Source: Hymenobacter persicinus (GTDB taxonomy: Bacteria; Bacteroidota; Bacteroidia; Cytophagales; Hymenobacteraceae). Taken from it: a stretch of 64,000 bases of DNA. This document shows, piece by piece, positions 50,741 through 59,702 of this stretch. A program made the translations under genes and the position numbers. The number at the start of each line of letters is the position of its first letter. Within the stretch, counting starts at the first letter, position 1. Location: contig NZ_SEWE01000007.1 of NCBI RefSeq assembly GCF_004167665.1, positions 62,001-126,000 of the forward strand, read 5' to 3'. Under the pieces are notes generated by a model. It was not told where the DNA came from and did not search any database. It saw nothing but the letters and a program-made list of their open reading frames with translations.

Positions 50741-52126
50741 ATGATGAAGACTGCTTTTCTGTTCCCGCTGCTGTTCTCGGCCCAGGCCGCGGCCGCCCAG
50801 GTTTTTGCCATTGACCTTCCCGCCGCCAGTGCCCCCGCCAGCCCGTTTTGGGTGGAGCAGGTTGTGGATGCCCGCCCCGACCGCACCATGCTCGGCTACG
50901 TGCAGCAGGGCCTCGACAACCATCTGGTACCCGCTAACTTTGCTCACCGTCTGGAAGAGGAAGTGCTGCATTTTGTCGGCCCGCAACCAGCCGCCAGCGG
51001 CATGCGGCCCGTGGTGCTGCGAATCCACCGGCTTAAAATTGCGGAGGAAACCCGCGCCAGCTCCGAGCGGGCCAATGCCGAGGTGATGGCCGACTTCCTG
51101 CTCCGCGACGGGCAGCAGTTCTACCCGCTGCTTTCCGTGAGTCTGGGGGCTGAGTCGAAAGGGTTGGACGTGACCAAGCAGCACGCCGGCAACCTGGCCA
51201 AAATCCTTACCAGCGCCCTGCTGCAACTGGCCGCGCTGCCGCCCACCTCCCAACCCAGCGCAGGAACTGCCCCGCTCACCCTGGCCCAGGTACAGCAGGG
51301 CGCGGGCTTCCAGCCCTATCAGTTCCCGATTCAAAAAACGCTGACGCCCCAGCGGGGTTTCTACCGCACGCTCGAGGAGTTTCAAAACAACAGCCCGAAC
51401 CCGGATACCGCTCCTTTCGAACTAATCCGGAAGCCCCGCACCGGCAAGCAGTGGGCCGGCCAGCCGGACATCGACGCCCTGCTGCTGAAGCCGTCTTTCA
51501 GCGGCACCCGCGCGCCGGTTCGGGGCGTATGGGGCTTGTCCGACGGGCAGAATGCCTACATCTTTCAGCGGGGCAGCTACTTTCTGCTGACGCCGAGTGG
51601 TGCAGCCTACACCTTTACTGGTTTCGCCCCCGTGGATCCAAACGATGCCCTGACCGGGGTGGTGCTGGGCGGCATGTTTGGCCTGGCCGGGGGCGTAGCC
51701 GCCGCGGCCTTGGCGGGCGGCAAAGAGCCCATGCCCTACGAACTGAGCGTCATCACCGGCAACCTGGTGGCCCAGCGCCCCGCCAACGATTTTGCCACTG
51801 CCGACACGGCCGCCGTGTACCTGTACCGCCGCGCGGCCACCAGCGCCGGCCCGCCGTTGCAGGTTCTCGTCGATGGCAAGGAGGCAGGCACCCTGGGCCC
51901 CGAGCAGTACCTGGCCCTGACCTGGCACGACCGGCGCCGCGACATGACCATCTGCCTGCTGGACGAGCAGCGCACCTGCTACACGCTGGTGCCGCTGTTC
52001 GGCACGGCCACTTACCTCAACTACGCGCAAAACAAGGACACCCATCAGCCGGCCGTGCAGCCGATGCCCACCAAGGAAGGGGCTTTTCACCTCAAGCACC
52101 TACGGCTGCGCGAACCCCGGCACTAG
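50741..52126 (+). CDS. Secreted protein of unknown family, tandem copy 2
   Basis: 461 residues, exactly as long as copy 1, with a signal peptide (LFSAQAAAAQ). It shares VEQVVDARPDRTMLGYVQQG, GFYRTLEEFQNNSPN, VWGLSDGQNAYIFQRGSYF and LQVLVDGKEAGTLGPEQYLAL with copy 1. It additionally carries a hydrophobic, glycine-rich stretch in the middle (TGVVLGGMFGLAGGVAAAAL) that could be a membrane helix or a buried loop, absent from copy 1. The two are ancient duplicates, probably cotranscribed. Function unknown. Confidence 0.8.
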   Translation: MMKTAFLFPLLFSAQAAAAQVFAIDLPAASAPASPFWVEQVVDARPDRTMLGYVQQGLDNHLVPANFAHRLEEEVLHFVGPQPAASGMRPVVLRIHRLKIAEETRASSERANAEVMADFLLRDGQQFYPLLSVSLGAESKGLDVTKQHAGNLAKILTSALLQLAALPPTSQPSAGTAPLTLAQVQQGAGFQPYQFPIQKTLTPQRGFYRTLEEFQNNSPNPDTAPFELIRKPRTGKQWAGQPDIDALLLKPSFSGTRAPVRGVWGLSDGQNAYIFQRGSYFLLTPSGAAYTFTGFAPVDPNDALTGVVLGGMFGLAGGVAAAALAGGKEPMPYELSVITGNLVAQRPANDFATADTAAVYLYRRAATSAGPPLQVLVDGKEAGTLGPEQYLALTWHDRRRDMTICLLDEQRTCYTLVPLFGTATYLNYAQNKDTHQPAVQPMPTKEGAFHLKHLRLREPRH

Positions 52127-52136
52127 CTGGGCGTTC

Positions 52137-52493
52137 TTATTCCAGCTCCGCGCTGGGGTCCCAGAATCGTTTTTTAAAGTCCGGTACTACGTCGTCGACC
52201 ACGGGGATACCTTCGGCTTCCAGGGCTTCCTGCATGGCCGTGGGCGTGGCGTAGTGCAGGCGGCCGGTGAGCATACCCAGGCGGTTGAGCACCCGGTGAG
52301 CGGGCACGTAGCCGTCGGCCGTATGCGCCGCCATCATGGCCCAGCCTACCATGCGGGCCCCGTGCCGGGCGCCGAGGTAGTGGGCAATGGCCCCGTAGGT
52401 GGTGACCCGTCCCGGCGGCACGAGGCGCACCACTTCGTGCACTTCCTGGAAAAAATTGCGGTGGGCTTCGGTGGGGTTGCGGGGAATGCTCAT
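52137..52493 (-). CDS. Alkyltransferase-like protein (MGMT fold, no acceptor Cys)
   Basis: 118 residues with the DNA-binding half of O6-alkylguanine-DNA alkyltransferases: VHEVVRLVPPGRVTTYGAIA (recognition helix) and WAMMAAHTADG. The active-site PCHR of the enzyme is PAHR here (A65 in VPAHRVLN), so the protein cannot transfer alkyl groups. This is the hallmark of ATL proteins, which bind alkylated guanine and recruit nucleotide-excision repair. It converges on copy 2 of the 461-residue pair. The start was set at 52493, removing ten atypical residues. Confidence 0.93.
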   Translation of the reverse strand: MSIPRNPTEAHRNFFQEVHEVVRLVPPGRVTTYGAIAHYLGARHGARMVGWAMMAAHTADGYVPAHRVLNRLGMLTGRLHYATPTAMQEALEAEGIPVVDDVVPDFKKRFWDPSAELE

Positions 52494-52635
52494 GGGCCAA
52501 GCGGGACGAAACAAGGCCGGCAAGGTAAGCAGCGCGCCGCTGCCACCACAAGCTGGGCTATAACGCCGGGAAGCGGCCAGCGTACACCAAGCAACTCCTT
52601 AGCGCCCTATTCTTTCCTCCTAAAACCTGCCAATT

Positions 52636-53139
52636 ATGGGAATCTTCTCGGGTAAACTCAGCACCCTCGACGATTTGCTGCACGAGCAACTGCGCGACCT
52701 GTACAGCGCCGAAAACCAACTGGTGAAAGCCCTGCCCGACATGGCCGACACGGCCAAGGACGCCCGCCTCAAGCAGGCTTTCCAGACCCACCTGCAGGAA
52801 ACCAAAAACCAGGTGGCCCGCCTCGAGCAGATTGGCCGCACCCTGAGCCTCGACCTCGCTGGCCATACCTGCAAAGCCATGGAAGGCCTGCTCAAGGAAG
52901 GCAAGGAGATGATGCACGAAGATGCCTCCGACGAAGTGAAGGATGCCGGCCTGATTGCCGCCGCCCAGCGCGTGGAGCACTACGAAATAGCCGGGTATGG
53001 CACGGCCGCCCACTATGCCGAGCGCACCGGCCACGCCGAAGCCGCCGCGCTGCTGCGCCAAACCCTGCAGGAAGAGCAAAGCACCGATACCAAGCTCAAC
53101 GACCTGGCTAAGAGCTACATCAACCCCAAAGCCCTGTAG
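52636..53139 (+). CDS. DUF892/YciF-like ferritin-fold protein
   Basis: 167 residues of the YciE/YciF (DUF892) ferritin-like family. The family opening LDDLLHEQLRDLYSAENQLVKALPDMA is seen in pieces, followed by helices with KNQVARLEQIG and AAQRVEHYEIAGYGTA; the E and H positions in these helices are the likely di-iron ligands. Such proteins are stress-induced in many bacteria. The gene stands alone with a terminator after it. Confidence 0.9.
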   Translation: MGIFSGKLSTLDDLLHEQLRDLYSAENQLVKALPDMADTAKDARLKQAFQTHLQETKNQVARLEQIGRTLSLDLAGHTCKAMEGLLKEGKEMMHEDASDEVKDAGLIAAAQRVEHYEIAGYGTAAHYAERTGHAEAAALLRQTLQEEQSTDTKLNDLAKSYINPKAL

Positions 53140-53157
53140 CGCCAGCCCAGCCAAACG

Positions 53158-53188
53158 AAAAAAAGCCTGCAACCCGCGGGCTTTTTTT
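53158..53188 (+). terminator. Intrinsic terminator after the DUF892 gene
   Basis: A 13-bp stem with one G-T pair (53158-53170 with 53176-53188) and seven T residues at the end; loop of 5 nt. Confidence 0.88.
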
Positions 53189-53316
53189 GTGTCTTACCCC
53201 CATTGCCTGGCCGCCCGCTCCGGTGGAAGTAAACCCTAATCCGCCGGTTCGCGTTGTGAACTGCTGCCCCGCTCCTAACGCGGCCCGCAGCGCCAGGCCG
53301 GAACTATGCCCCCTAT

Positions 53317-54480
53317 ATGCAAACCCAGGAACAGGAAAGAGAAGCACTAGAAACGGCCGAAGCCCCGGCGGGTAAAAGCCACCGCGTACTATGGATTGTG
53401 CTGGCCCTGGCGCTCGTAGCCGGACTGGTGTTCGTCAAGATGAAGTATTTCCCCTCCCCCAACGCCGATGCCAAAGGTGGCGGCAAAGGCGGGGCCGGCG
53501 CGGGCAAGGGTGGCCCGGGCGGTAAGGGCGGCGGCCAGCGCCTGCCCGTGCAGGTCTACGTAGTAAAACCCACCAACCTCTCCGACGAAGTGGCCGCCAC
53601 CGGCTCGGTGCTGGCCGATGAGTCGGTTGTTATTAAGAGCGAGCTGTCGGGCAAGATTACCAGCCTCAACATCCGGGAAGGCCAGCCGGTGAGCAAGGGG
53701 CAGCTGCTGTTCAGCATCAACGCCGACGAGGCCCAGGCTGCCATCCGCAAGCAGCAGTACAACATCCAGCTCTTCCGCGACCAGGAGCGCCGCCAGCGCA
53801 CCCTGCTCGACAAGGAGTACATCAGCGCCCAGGAATACGAGCAGGCCAACAACCAGCTCCAGACCGCCCAGGCCGACTTGAAGGCCCTTCAGGCATCCTT
53901 GGCCAAAGCCTACGTGCGGGCCCCGTTCAGCGGGGTGCTGGGTCTGACTACGGCCACCGTGGGCACCTACGTAAGCCCCGGCACCGAAATTACGACCCTT
54001 TCGCGGGTGCGGCCGGTGAAGATTGACTTCGCCGTACCGGGCCGCTTTGCTGCCAACGTGCGCGTCGGCGACGTGGTCAGCATCACCGACGAAGGCACCA
54101 ACAAGAAGTACGAGGCCAAGGTCTACGCCATTGACCCGCAGATTGACCCCGTGAGCCGGACCCAGCCCGTGCGGGCCCGCTACGCCAACCAAAACAACGA
54201 GCTGCGCCCCGGCGCCTTCGTGAAGGTAAATCTGCAGCTGGGCGAATCCACCGACGCCCTGCAGGTGCCTACCGAGTCGGTGATTCCCGAGGCCAGCGGC
54301 TACAGCGTCTACACCGTGCAGAAGGGCAAGATGGTGCCGAAGAAGGTGAAAATCGGAATTCGCTCCGACAAGGTCATCCAGATTACCGACGGCTTGGCCG
54401 TGGGCGACTCCGTGATTCGCACCGGCATTCTGCAGGTTAAGCCCGGCGACGCGGTGAAAGCCCAGCCCACCAGCCGGTAA
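53317..54480 (+). CDS. RND efflux periplasmic adaptor (HlyD/MFP family)
   Basis: 387 residues: a membrane anchor (residues 22-40), a glycine-lysine-rich flexible tether (residues 53-73), then the adaptor domains with barrel-sandwich SGKITSLNIREGQPVSKGQ, a helical hairpin (IQLFRDQERRQRTLLDKEY), a second lipoyl half AYVRAPFSGVLGLTTATVG, and beta-barrel and membrane-proximal parts. It links the inner-membrane pump to the outer-membrane channel encoded downstream. The unusual tether is predicted to be disordered. Confidence 0.92.
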   Translation: MQTQEQEREALETAEAPAGKSHRVLWIVLALALVAGLVFVKMKYFPSPNADAKGGGKGGAGAGKGGPGGKGGGQRLPVQVYVVKPTNLSDEVAATGSVLADESVVIKSELSGKITSLNIREGQPVSKGQLLFSINADEAQAAIRKQQYNIQLFRDQERRQRTLLDKEYISAQEYEQANNQLQTAQADLKALQASLAKAYVRAPFSGVLGLTTATVGTYVSPGTEITTLSRVRPVKIDFAVPGRFAANVRVGDVVSITDEGTNKKYEAKVYAIDPQIDPVSRTQPVRARYANQNNELRPGAFVKVNLQLGESTDALQVPTESVIPEASGYSVYTVQKGKMVPKKVKIGIRSDKVIQITDGLAVGDSVIRTGILQVKPGDAVKAQPTSR

Positions 54481-54486
54481 GCCCCA

Positions 54487-54942
54487 ATGACTGCCACCCC
54501 GACCGTTGCGCTGTCCGCTGTTAGCATCCGCCCGGCTACGCCCGCTGATGCCAACGACTTAGCAGCCCTGGTCGCGGAGCTGGACTACGCTACTACTCCG
54601 GCGGTGGTGGCAAACCGGCTGGCAGAACTCACGGCCGCCGGCGACTTGCTGCTGGTAGCCGAATACGAAACCCGGGGAATCGGCTTGGTGCACCTGCACC
54701 GCACCCCGTTTCTGCACCGCCCGCCCGACGGGCGCATTGTGACGCTGGGCGTGCTGGCCATTTACCGCAACCAGCAGCTTGGAGCCAAGCTGCTGGCTGC
54801 CGCCGAGCAGCAGCTCTGGGCCTGGGGCTGCGGCCGCGTGGAAGTAACCAGCGGAATACCGCGGGAAGCAGCCCACCGGTTTTACCAACGCCTGGGCTAC
54901 GAGCCCCAGTCCCGGCGCTTCGTCAAGGCGCGACCCCGGTAA
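54487..54942 (+). CDS. GNAT-family acetyltransferase inside the efflux operon
   Basis: 151 residues with a GNAT core: SIRPATPADANDLAALVAEL at the start, IVTLGVLAIYRNQQLGAKLL (motif A; here Q-x-L-G-x-K instead of the usual G-x-G/A) and the later HRFYQRLGYE block. It starts 7 nt after the adaptor stop and 42 nt before the pump start, so it is part of the operon. It may modify drug-like compounds before export or be an unrelated passenger. Confidence 0.85.
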   Translation: MTATPTVALSAVSIRPATPADANDLAALVAELDYATTPAVVANRLAELTAAGDLLLVAEYETRGIGLVHLHRTPFLHRPPDGRIVTLGVLAIYRNQQLGAKLLAAAEQQLWAWGCGRVEVTSGIPREAAHRFYQRLGYEPQSRRFVKARPR

Positions 54943-54984
54943 TTTTTGCGCCGCCGCGGCGCTATCCGACTTAACTTCTCTTCT

Positions 54985-57900
54985 ATGAGCTTATCATCAA
55001 CCAGTATCAACCGCCCGGTTCTCGCCATTGTGATGAGCTTGGTCATCGTGATATTCGGCGTCATCGGGTTTCGCTACCTCAGCATCCGGGAATACCCGAG
55101 CGTGGACCCGCCCATTATCACGGTGTCGGCGAGCTACACCGGGGCCTCGGCCGACGTGATGCAGGGCCAGGTGACCGAGCCGCTCGAAGAAGCCTTGAAC
55201 GGCATTGCCGGCATCAAGAACCTGACTTCAAACAGCCGGGACGGCCGCACCCAGATTACGGTGGAGTTTGACCTCGACGCCGACCTGGAAACGGCCGCCA
55301 ACGACGTGCGCGACAAAGTATCGGGGGCCCAGGGCCGTCTGCCCCGCGACATTGACCCGCCCATCGTGAGCAAGGCCAATGCCGACTCCCAGCCCATTGT
55401 GATGACCTACCTCAGCTCCAACAAACGGACCCTGCTGGAGCTGACCGACTACGCCAACAACACCCTCAAGGAGCGCCTGCAAACCATTCCGGGCGTGTCG
55501 GAGGTGCGGGTGTACGGGGAGCGGAAGTACTCCATGCGCCTGTGGATGGACCCCGTGAAGCTCGCTGCCCTCGGCGTGAGCCCCGTGGATGTACAAACCG
55601 CCCTCACCCGGGAAAACGTGGAGCTGCCCAGCGGGGCCGTGCAGGGCCAAAACACCCAGCTCACCCTGCGCACCATGGGCCGGCTGAGTTCCGTGGCCGA
55701 CTTCAACAACCTGATTATCCGCAAGGACGCCGCCTCGCTCGTGCGCCTGTCCGACGTGGGCTACGCGGAGCTGTACCCCGAAAATGACCAGACCATCTTC
55801 AAGGTCAACGGCGTGCCGATGGTGGGTTTGGCCGTGATTCCCCAGCCGGGTTCCAACCAGATTGACATTGCCGACGAGTTCAACAAGCGCATTGAGCTCT
55901 ACGGCAAGGACCTGCCCAAGGACCTGGTGCTCAAGCCCGGCTTCGACAACTCGGTCTTCATCCGCAAGTCCATCAACGAGGTGGAACACACCATCATCGA
56001 GGCCTTCGTGCTGGTGGTCATCATCATCTTCCTGTTTTTGCGCGACTGGCGCTCCACGCTGATTCCGGTGGTGGCCATTCCCGTGTCGTTGGTGGGGATT
56101 TTCTTCGTGATGTACCTGCTCAATTTCTCCATCAACGTGCTCACGCTGCTGGCCATCGTGCTGGCCATCGGCCTGGTGGTCGACGACGCCATTGTGGTGC
56201 TGGAGAACATCTACTCCCGCATTGAGGAGGGCGAAGACCCCAAAACGGCCGCCATCAAGGGCTCCGAGGAAATTCTGATGGCCGTTATCAGTACCACCAT
56301 CGTGCTGGCGGCCGTGTTTCTGCCCGTGGTGTTCCTGACCGGCATCACCGGCCGCCTGTTCCGCGAGTTCGGCATCGTGGTGGCTGGCTCGGTGTTGATT
56401 TCGGCCTTCGTGTCGTTGACCCTGACGCCGATGATGTGCTCAGTGCTGCTCAAGCGCCAGGAAAAGCACAACTGGTTTTACCGCAAAACCGAGCCTTTCT
56501 TCGAAAAGCTCATCGGCGGCTACCAGGACAGCCTCCAGACGTTTCTGCGCAACCGCTGGCTGGCTTGGCTGGTGGTGGCGGGCACGGGCGTGGGCATCTG
56601 GTTTTTCATGAAAGCCATTCCTTCGGAGCTGGCCCCGGTGGAAGACCGCAGCCGCGTCAACATCAACGCCACGGGCCCCGAGGGTGCCTCGTTTGAGTAC
56701 ATGGACGCCTACATGGACCAGCTCAGCAAGCTGGCCCAGGACTCGGCCGGCGCGGCCAACCTGAGCAGCGTGTTTGCCGTGACCTCGCCGGGCTTCGGCG
56801 GGGGCTCCAACTCGGGCAACGCCCGGGTGCTGCTGCTCGACGCCGACCAGCGCCCCCGCACCCAGGACCAGATTGCCTCCGGCCTCAGCGCCGGGGTGAA
56901 AAAGCTGACCGCCGCCCGCACCTCCGTGTCCCAGGACCAGAGCATCGGCGGGGGTGGCGGCGGGGGTGGTGGCCTGCCCGTGCAGTTCGTTATCCAGACC
57001 CAGGACTTCGAGAAGCTGCGCGAGGCCGTGCCCAAGTTTCTGGATGCCGCCCGTCAGAATCCCACCTTTCAGTTCGTGGACGTGAACCTGAAGTTCAACA
57101 AGCCCGAGCTGCGCGTCAACATTGACCGGGAAAAGGCCCAGAGCCTGGGCGTGTCGGTGCAGAGCATTTCGCAGACTTTGCAGGCCGGCCTGAGCGGGCA
57201 GCGCTTCGGCTACTTTATCCGGGAGGGCAAGCAGTACCAGATTATCGGGCAGGTGGCGCGCGAAGACCGCAACCAACCCCTCGACGTACGCCTGCTGTCG
57301 GTGAAAAGCGCCGATGGCACGCTCGTGCAGCTCGACAACGTCATTCACCTGACCGAGAGCAGCACCCCGCCCCAGTTGTACCGCTTCAACCGCTACAATT
57401 CGGCCACTTTCTCGGCCTCCCTGGCCCCGGGCAAAACCCTCGGCGACGGGATTGCCGCCATGCGCAGCATTGCCGACAAAAGCCTCGACGACACGTTCTC
57501 CACCGAGCTGTCGGGGGCCTCGCGCGACTTCGAGGAAAGCTCCTCGTCCCTGCTCTTCGCCTTCGGCCTGGCTCTGGTGCTGATTTATCTGGTGCTGGCC
57601 GCCCAGTTCGAGAGCTTCCGCGACCCGGTTATCATCATGGTAACTGTGCCGCTGGCCTTGTCGGGCGCCCTGCTGAGCTTGTGGTACTTCAACCAGACGC
57701 TCAACCTGTTTTCCCAGATCGGTATTATCATGCTCGTGGGCCTGGTGACGAAAAACGGGATTCTCATCGTCGAGTTTGCCAACCAGCGCGTGGAAGAAGG
57801 CGTGGACTACATGACCGGCTTGGTGGAAGGCGCCACGGCCCGCTTCCGCCCCATTCTGATGACCTCGCTCTGCGCCATCCTCGGCATTCTGCCCATTGCC

Positions 57901-58074
57901 ATTGCCACCGGCGCCGGCGCCCTGAGCCGGCGCGCCATGGGCATCGGCGTGGTCGGCGGCCTGTTTTTCGCCACCGGCCTGACGCTCTACGTAGTGCCGG
58001 TGATGTACTCGTACTTCGCCACGGCCAAAAAGCACAAGCCCACTGAGGAGCCCGAAAAGGCCGTCACGGCGTAG
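54985..58074 (+). CDS. RND multidrug efflux pump (AcrB-like)
   Basis: 1029 residues with 12 membrane helices and two large periplasmic loops. The proton-relay pair is D400-D401 in LVVDDAIVVLENI, within helix 4. Family start SLSSTSINRPVLAIVMSLV and REYPSVDPPIITVSASY are typical of HAE1 pumps. The second periplasmic loop has a run of nine glycines at residues 655-663, unusual for the family. It works with the adaptor and the TolC-like channel to export hydrophobic compounds. The start at 54985 removes 13 basic residues of atypical sequence. Confidence 0.95.
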   Translation: MSLSSTSINRPVLAIVMSLVIVIFGVIGFRYLSIREYPSVDPPIITVSASYTGASADVMQGQVTEPLEEALNGIAGIKNLTSNSRDGRTQITVEFDLDADLETAANDVRDKVSGAQGRLPRDIDPPIVSKANADSQPIVMTYLSSNKRTLLELTDYANNTLKERLQTIPGVSEVRVYGERKYSMRLWMDPVKLAALGVSPVDVQTALTRENVELPSGAVQGQNTQLTLRTMGRLSSVADFNNLIIRKDAASLVRLSDVGYAELYPENDQTIFKVNGVPMVGLAVIPQPGSNQIDIADEFNKRIELYGKDLPKDLVLKPGFDNSVFIRKSINEVEHTIIEAFVLVVIIIFLFLRDWRSTLIPVVAIPVSLVGIFFVMYLLNFSINVLTLLAIVLAIGLVVDDAIVVLENIYSRIEEGEDPKTAAIKGSEEILMAVISTTIVLAAVFLPVVFLTGITGRLFREFGIVVAGSVLISAFVSLTLTPMMCSVLLKRQEKHNWFYRKTEPFFEKLIGGYQDSLQTFLRNRWLAWLVVAGTGVGIWFFMKAIPSELAPVEDRSRVNINATGPEGASFEYMDAYMDQLSKLAQDSAGAANLSSVFAVTSPGFGGGSNSGNARVLLLDADQRPRTQDQIASGLSAGVKKLTAARTSVSQDQSIGGGGGGGGGLPVQFVIQTQDFEKLREAVPKFLDAARQNPTFQFVDVNLKFNKPELRVNIDREKAQSLGVSVQSISQTLQAGLSGQRFGYFIREGKQYQIIGQVAREDRNQPLDVRLLSVKSADGTLVQLDNVIHLTESSTPPQLYRFNRYNSATFSASLAPGKTLGDGIAAMRSIADKSLDDTFSTELSGASRDFEESSSSLLFAFGLALVLIYLVLAAQFESFRDPVIIMVTVPLALSGALLSLWYFNQTLNLFSQIGIIMLVGLVTKNGILIVEFANQRVEEGVDYMTGLVEGATARFRPILMTSLCAILGILPIAIATGAGALSRRAMGIGVVGGLFFATGLTLYVVPVMYSYFATAKKHKPTEEPEKAVTA

Positions 58075-58091
58075 TTCCAATCAGCCAAGCA

Positions 58092-58158
58092 CGTCCGGCG
58101 GAGGGCCGCTGAAGCACTCCTTGCGCTTCGAGGCCGCCGTACCCAACTCCGCCGGACG
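58092..58158. other. Inverted repeat between pump and channel genes
   Basis: A 12-bp perfect inverted repeat (58092-58103 with 58147-58158) with a 43-nt loop in the 104-bp gap between the two genes. It may fold in the mRNA and change the ratio of pump to channel; no T-tract follows. Confidence 0.4.
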
Positions 58159-58178
58159 ACTTACCTTACTTTATCCGA

Positions 58179-59639
58179 ATGCCCTTCCCCGCCCGTTTTC
58201 TATTTCCCCACCGCGGCCTGACGCTCGCCCTGCTGGCCCTGCCCTTCGCGGGCCTGGCCCAGCAGCCGGTGCTGCCGCCGCGTCAGCCCACGACGAAGCC
58301 CCAGGCCAAACCCCAGACGGCCCGGCCCGCCACCGTGGCTCCTGCCCCGCCCCTGACGCTGGCCGAGGCCATCCAGCTGGGCCTGCAAAACAACTACGAC
58401 ATCCGGCTGGCCCGCACCGACGAGCAGATTGCCAGCAACAACGTCACCCGCGGCAACGCCGGCCAGCTGCCGGTCGTGAACGGCAACGCTTCCCGCACCT
58501 TCAACATCAACAACACCCGCCAGCAGCGGGAGCAGGCGGCCCCGGTGGTTATTAACGGGGGTCGGGTGAACGGGCTGAATGCCAACGTAGCGGCCACTTG
58601 GACCATTTTCGACGGCCTGGGCATGTTCATTGCCTACGACCGGCTCAAGGCCCTCGACCAAAGCCAGCGCCAGCTCACCCGGGCCACGCTGGAGGAAACC
58701 GTGGCCGGCATTACCGACGCCTACTACGCCGTGGTGCGCGAGTCGGGCAAGATCAAGTCGATTGAGGAAGCGCTCAAAATCGGGCAGGCCCGCATCGACC
58801 TCACCCAGGCCCGCGTGGATGTGGGCGTGAGTGCCAAGGTGGAAGTGCTGACGGCCCGCGTGGACTACAACGCCGACCAGTCGGCCCTGATTCAGCAGCA
58901 GGAAACCCTGACGACGGCCAAAATCAACCTCAACAACCTGCTGGGCCGCGCCCCTCGCCTCGACTTCAGCCCGGCCGACTCCATCGTGGTAACCCGCGAC
59001 CTGGACCACGACGCCATTACCGAAGCCATTAAAGTCAACAACCCCCGCCTGCAGCAGGCCAAGCTTAACACCGCAGTGGCCACGTACGACCGGCGCCTGG
59101 TGCGGGCCAGCCGGTTTCCCCAGCTCGGCTTACAGGGCGGCTACGGCCTGACCCGCACCGTCAACAACGCCTTTCTGATCAATACGGCCCAGGGCAGCGT
59201 GCTGGGCTCCAACACCAACCGGGTGTTTGGCCCCAGCTACGGCCTGGTGGCCTCCATTCCCATCTTCGACGGCTTCAACCGCAACCGCCTGGAGCAGAAT
59301 GCCCGCATCGGCGAGGAGCAGAGCCAGCTGCAGCTCAGCCAGACCCAGCTCCAGCTCGACGCCGACGCCGAACAGGCCTACGCCCAGTACCAAAACCGCC
59401 TGCAACTGCTTGAGCTGGAAGAAGCCAACATTCTGCTGGCCCGCGAAAACGTGGCCATTGCCCTGGAGCGCTACCGCTTGGGCTTGCTCACGCCCATCGT
59501 GCTGCGCGAGGCCCAGCGCACCCAGCTCGACGCCGAGGTGCGTCTGCTCGATATCCGCTACCAGGCCAAGCAGGCCGAAACCATCCTGCGACGCCTGAGT
59601 GGCGGGCTGGTGCAGGCCGGCAGCACCGACGGACAATAA
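58179..59639 (+). CDS. TolC-family outer-membrane efflux channel
   Basis: 486 residues: signal peptide (LALPFAGLAQ), a P/Q/T-rich linker of about 35 residues, then two tandem outer-membrane-efflux repeats: LTLAEAIQLGLQNNYDIRLA and the later ITEAIKVNNPRLQQAKLNTA, each followed by long alternating helices. It forms the trimeric outer-membrane exit duct for the RND pump encoded just upstream. No lipobox is seen. The gene is the last of the four-gene efflux set. Confidence 0.93.
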   Translation: MPFPARFLFPHRGLTLALLALPFAGLAQQPVLPPRQPTTKPQAKPQTARPATVAPAPPLTLAEAIQLGLQNNYDIRLARTDEQIASNNVTRGNAGQLPVVNGNASRTFNINNTRQQREQAAPVVINGGRVNGLNANVAATWTIFDGLGMFIAYDRLKALDQSQRQLTRATLEETVAGITDAYYAVVRESGKIKSIEEALKIGQARIDLTQARVDVGVSAKVEVLTARVDYNADQSALIQQQETLTTAKINLNNLLGRAPRLDFSPADSIVVTRDLDHDAITEAIKVNNPRLQQAKLNTAVATYDRRLVRASRFPQLGLQGGYGLTRTVNNAFLINTAQGSVLGSNTNRVFGPSYGLVASIPIFDGFNRNRLEQNARIGEEQSQLQLSQTQLQLDADAEQAYAQYQNRLQLLELEEANILLARENVAIALERYRLGLLTPIVLREAQRTQLDAEVRLLDIRYQAKQAETILRRLSGGLVQAGSTDGQ

Positions 59640-59690
59640 CCGGCCACCCAGGCTCTGCCACACGAAAGTCCAACTGTCACGCTGATTTTA

Positions 59691-59698
59691 TATCTTTC
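59691..59698 (+). promoter_or_regulatory. -7 box next to the first STAS-like gene
   Basis: TATCTTTC (7/8 match) ends 4 nt before the ATG at 59703. Confidence 0.5.
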
Positions 59699-59702
59699 AG
59701 AC

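Noticed and set aside
54985-59639. Idea that the RND set is a metal-efflux (HME) pump
   Set aside because: The pump has the two adjacent aspartates and opening sequence typical of drug (HAE1) pumps, and no metal-binding residues were recognised.
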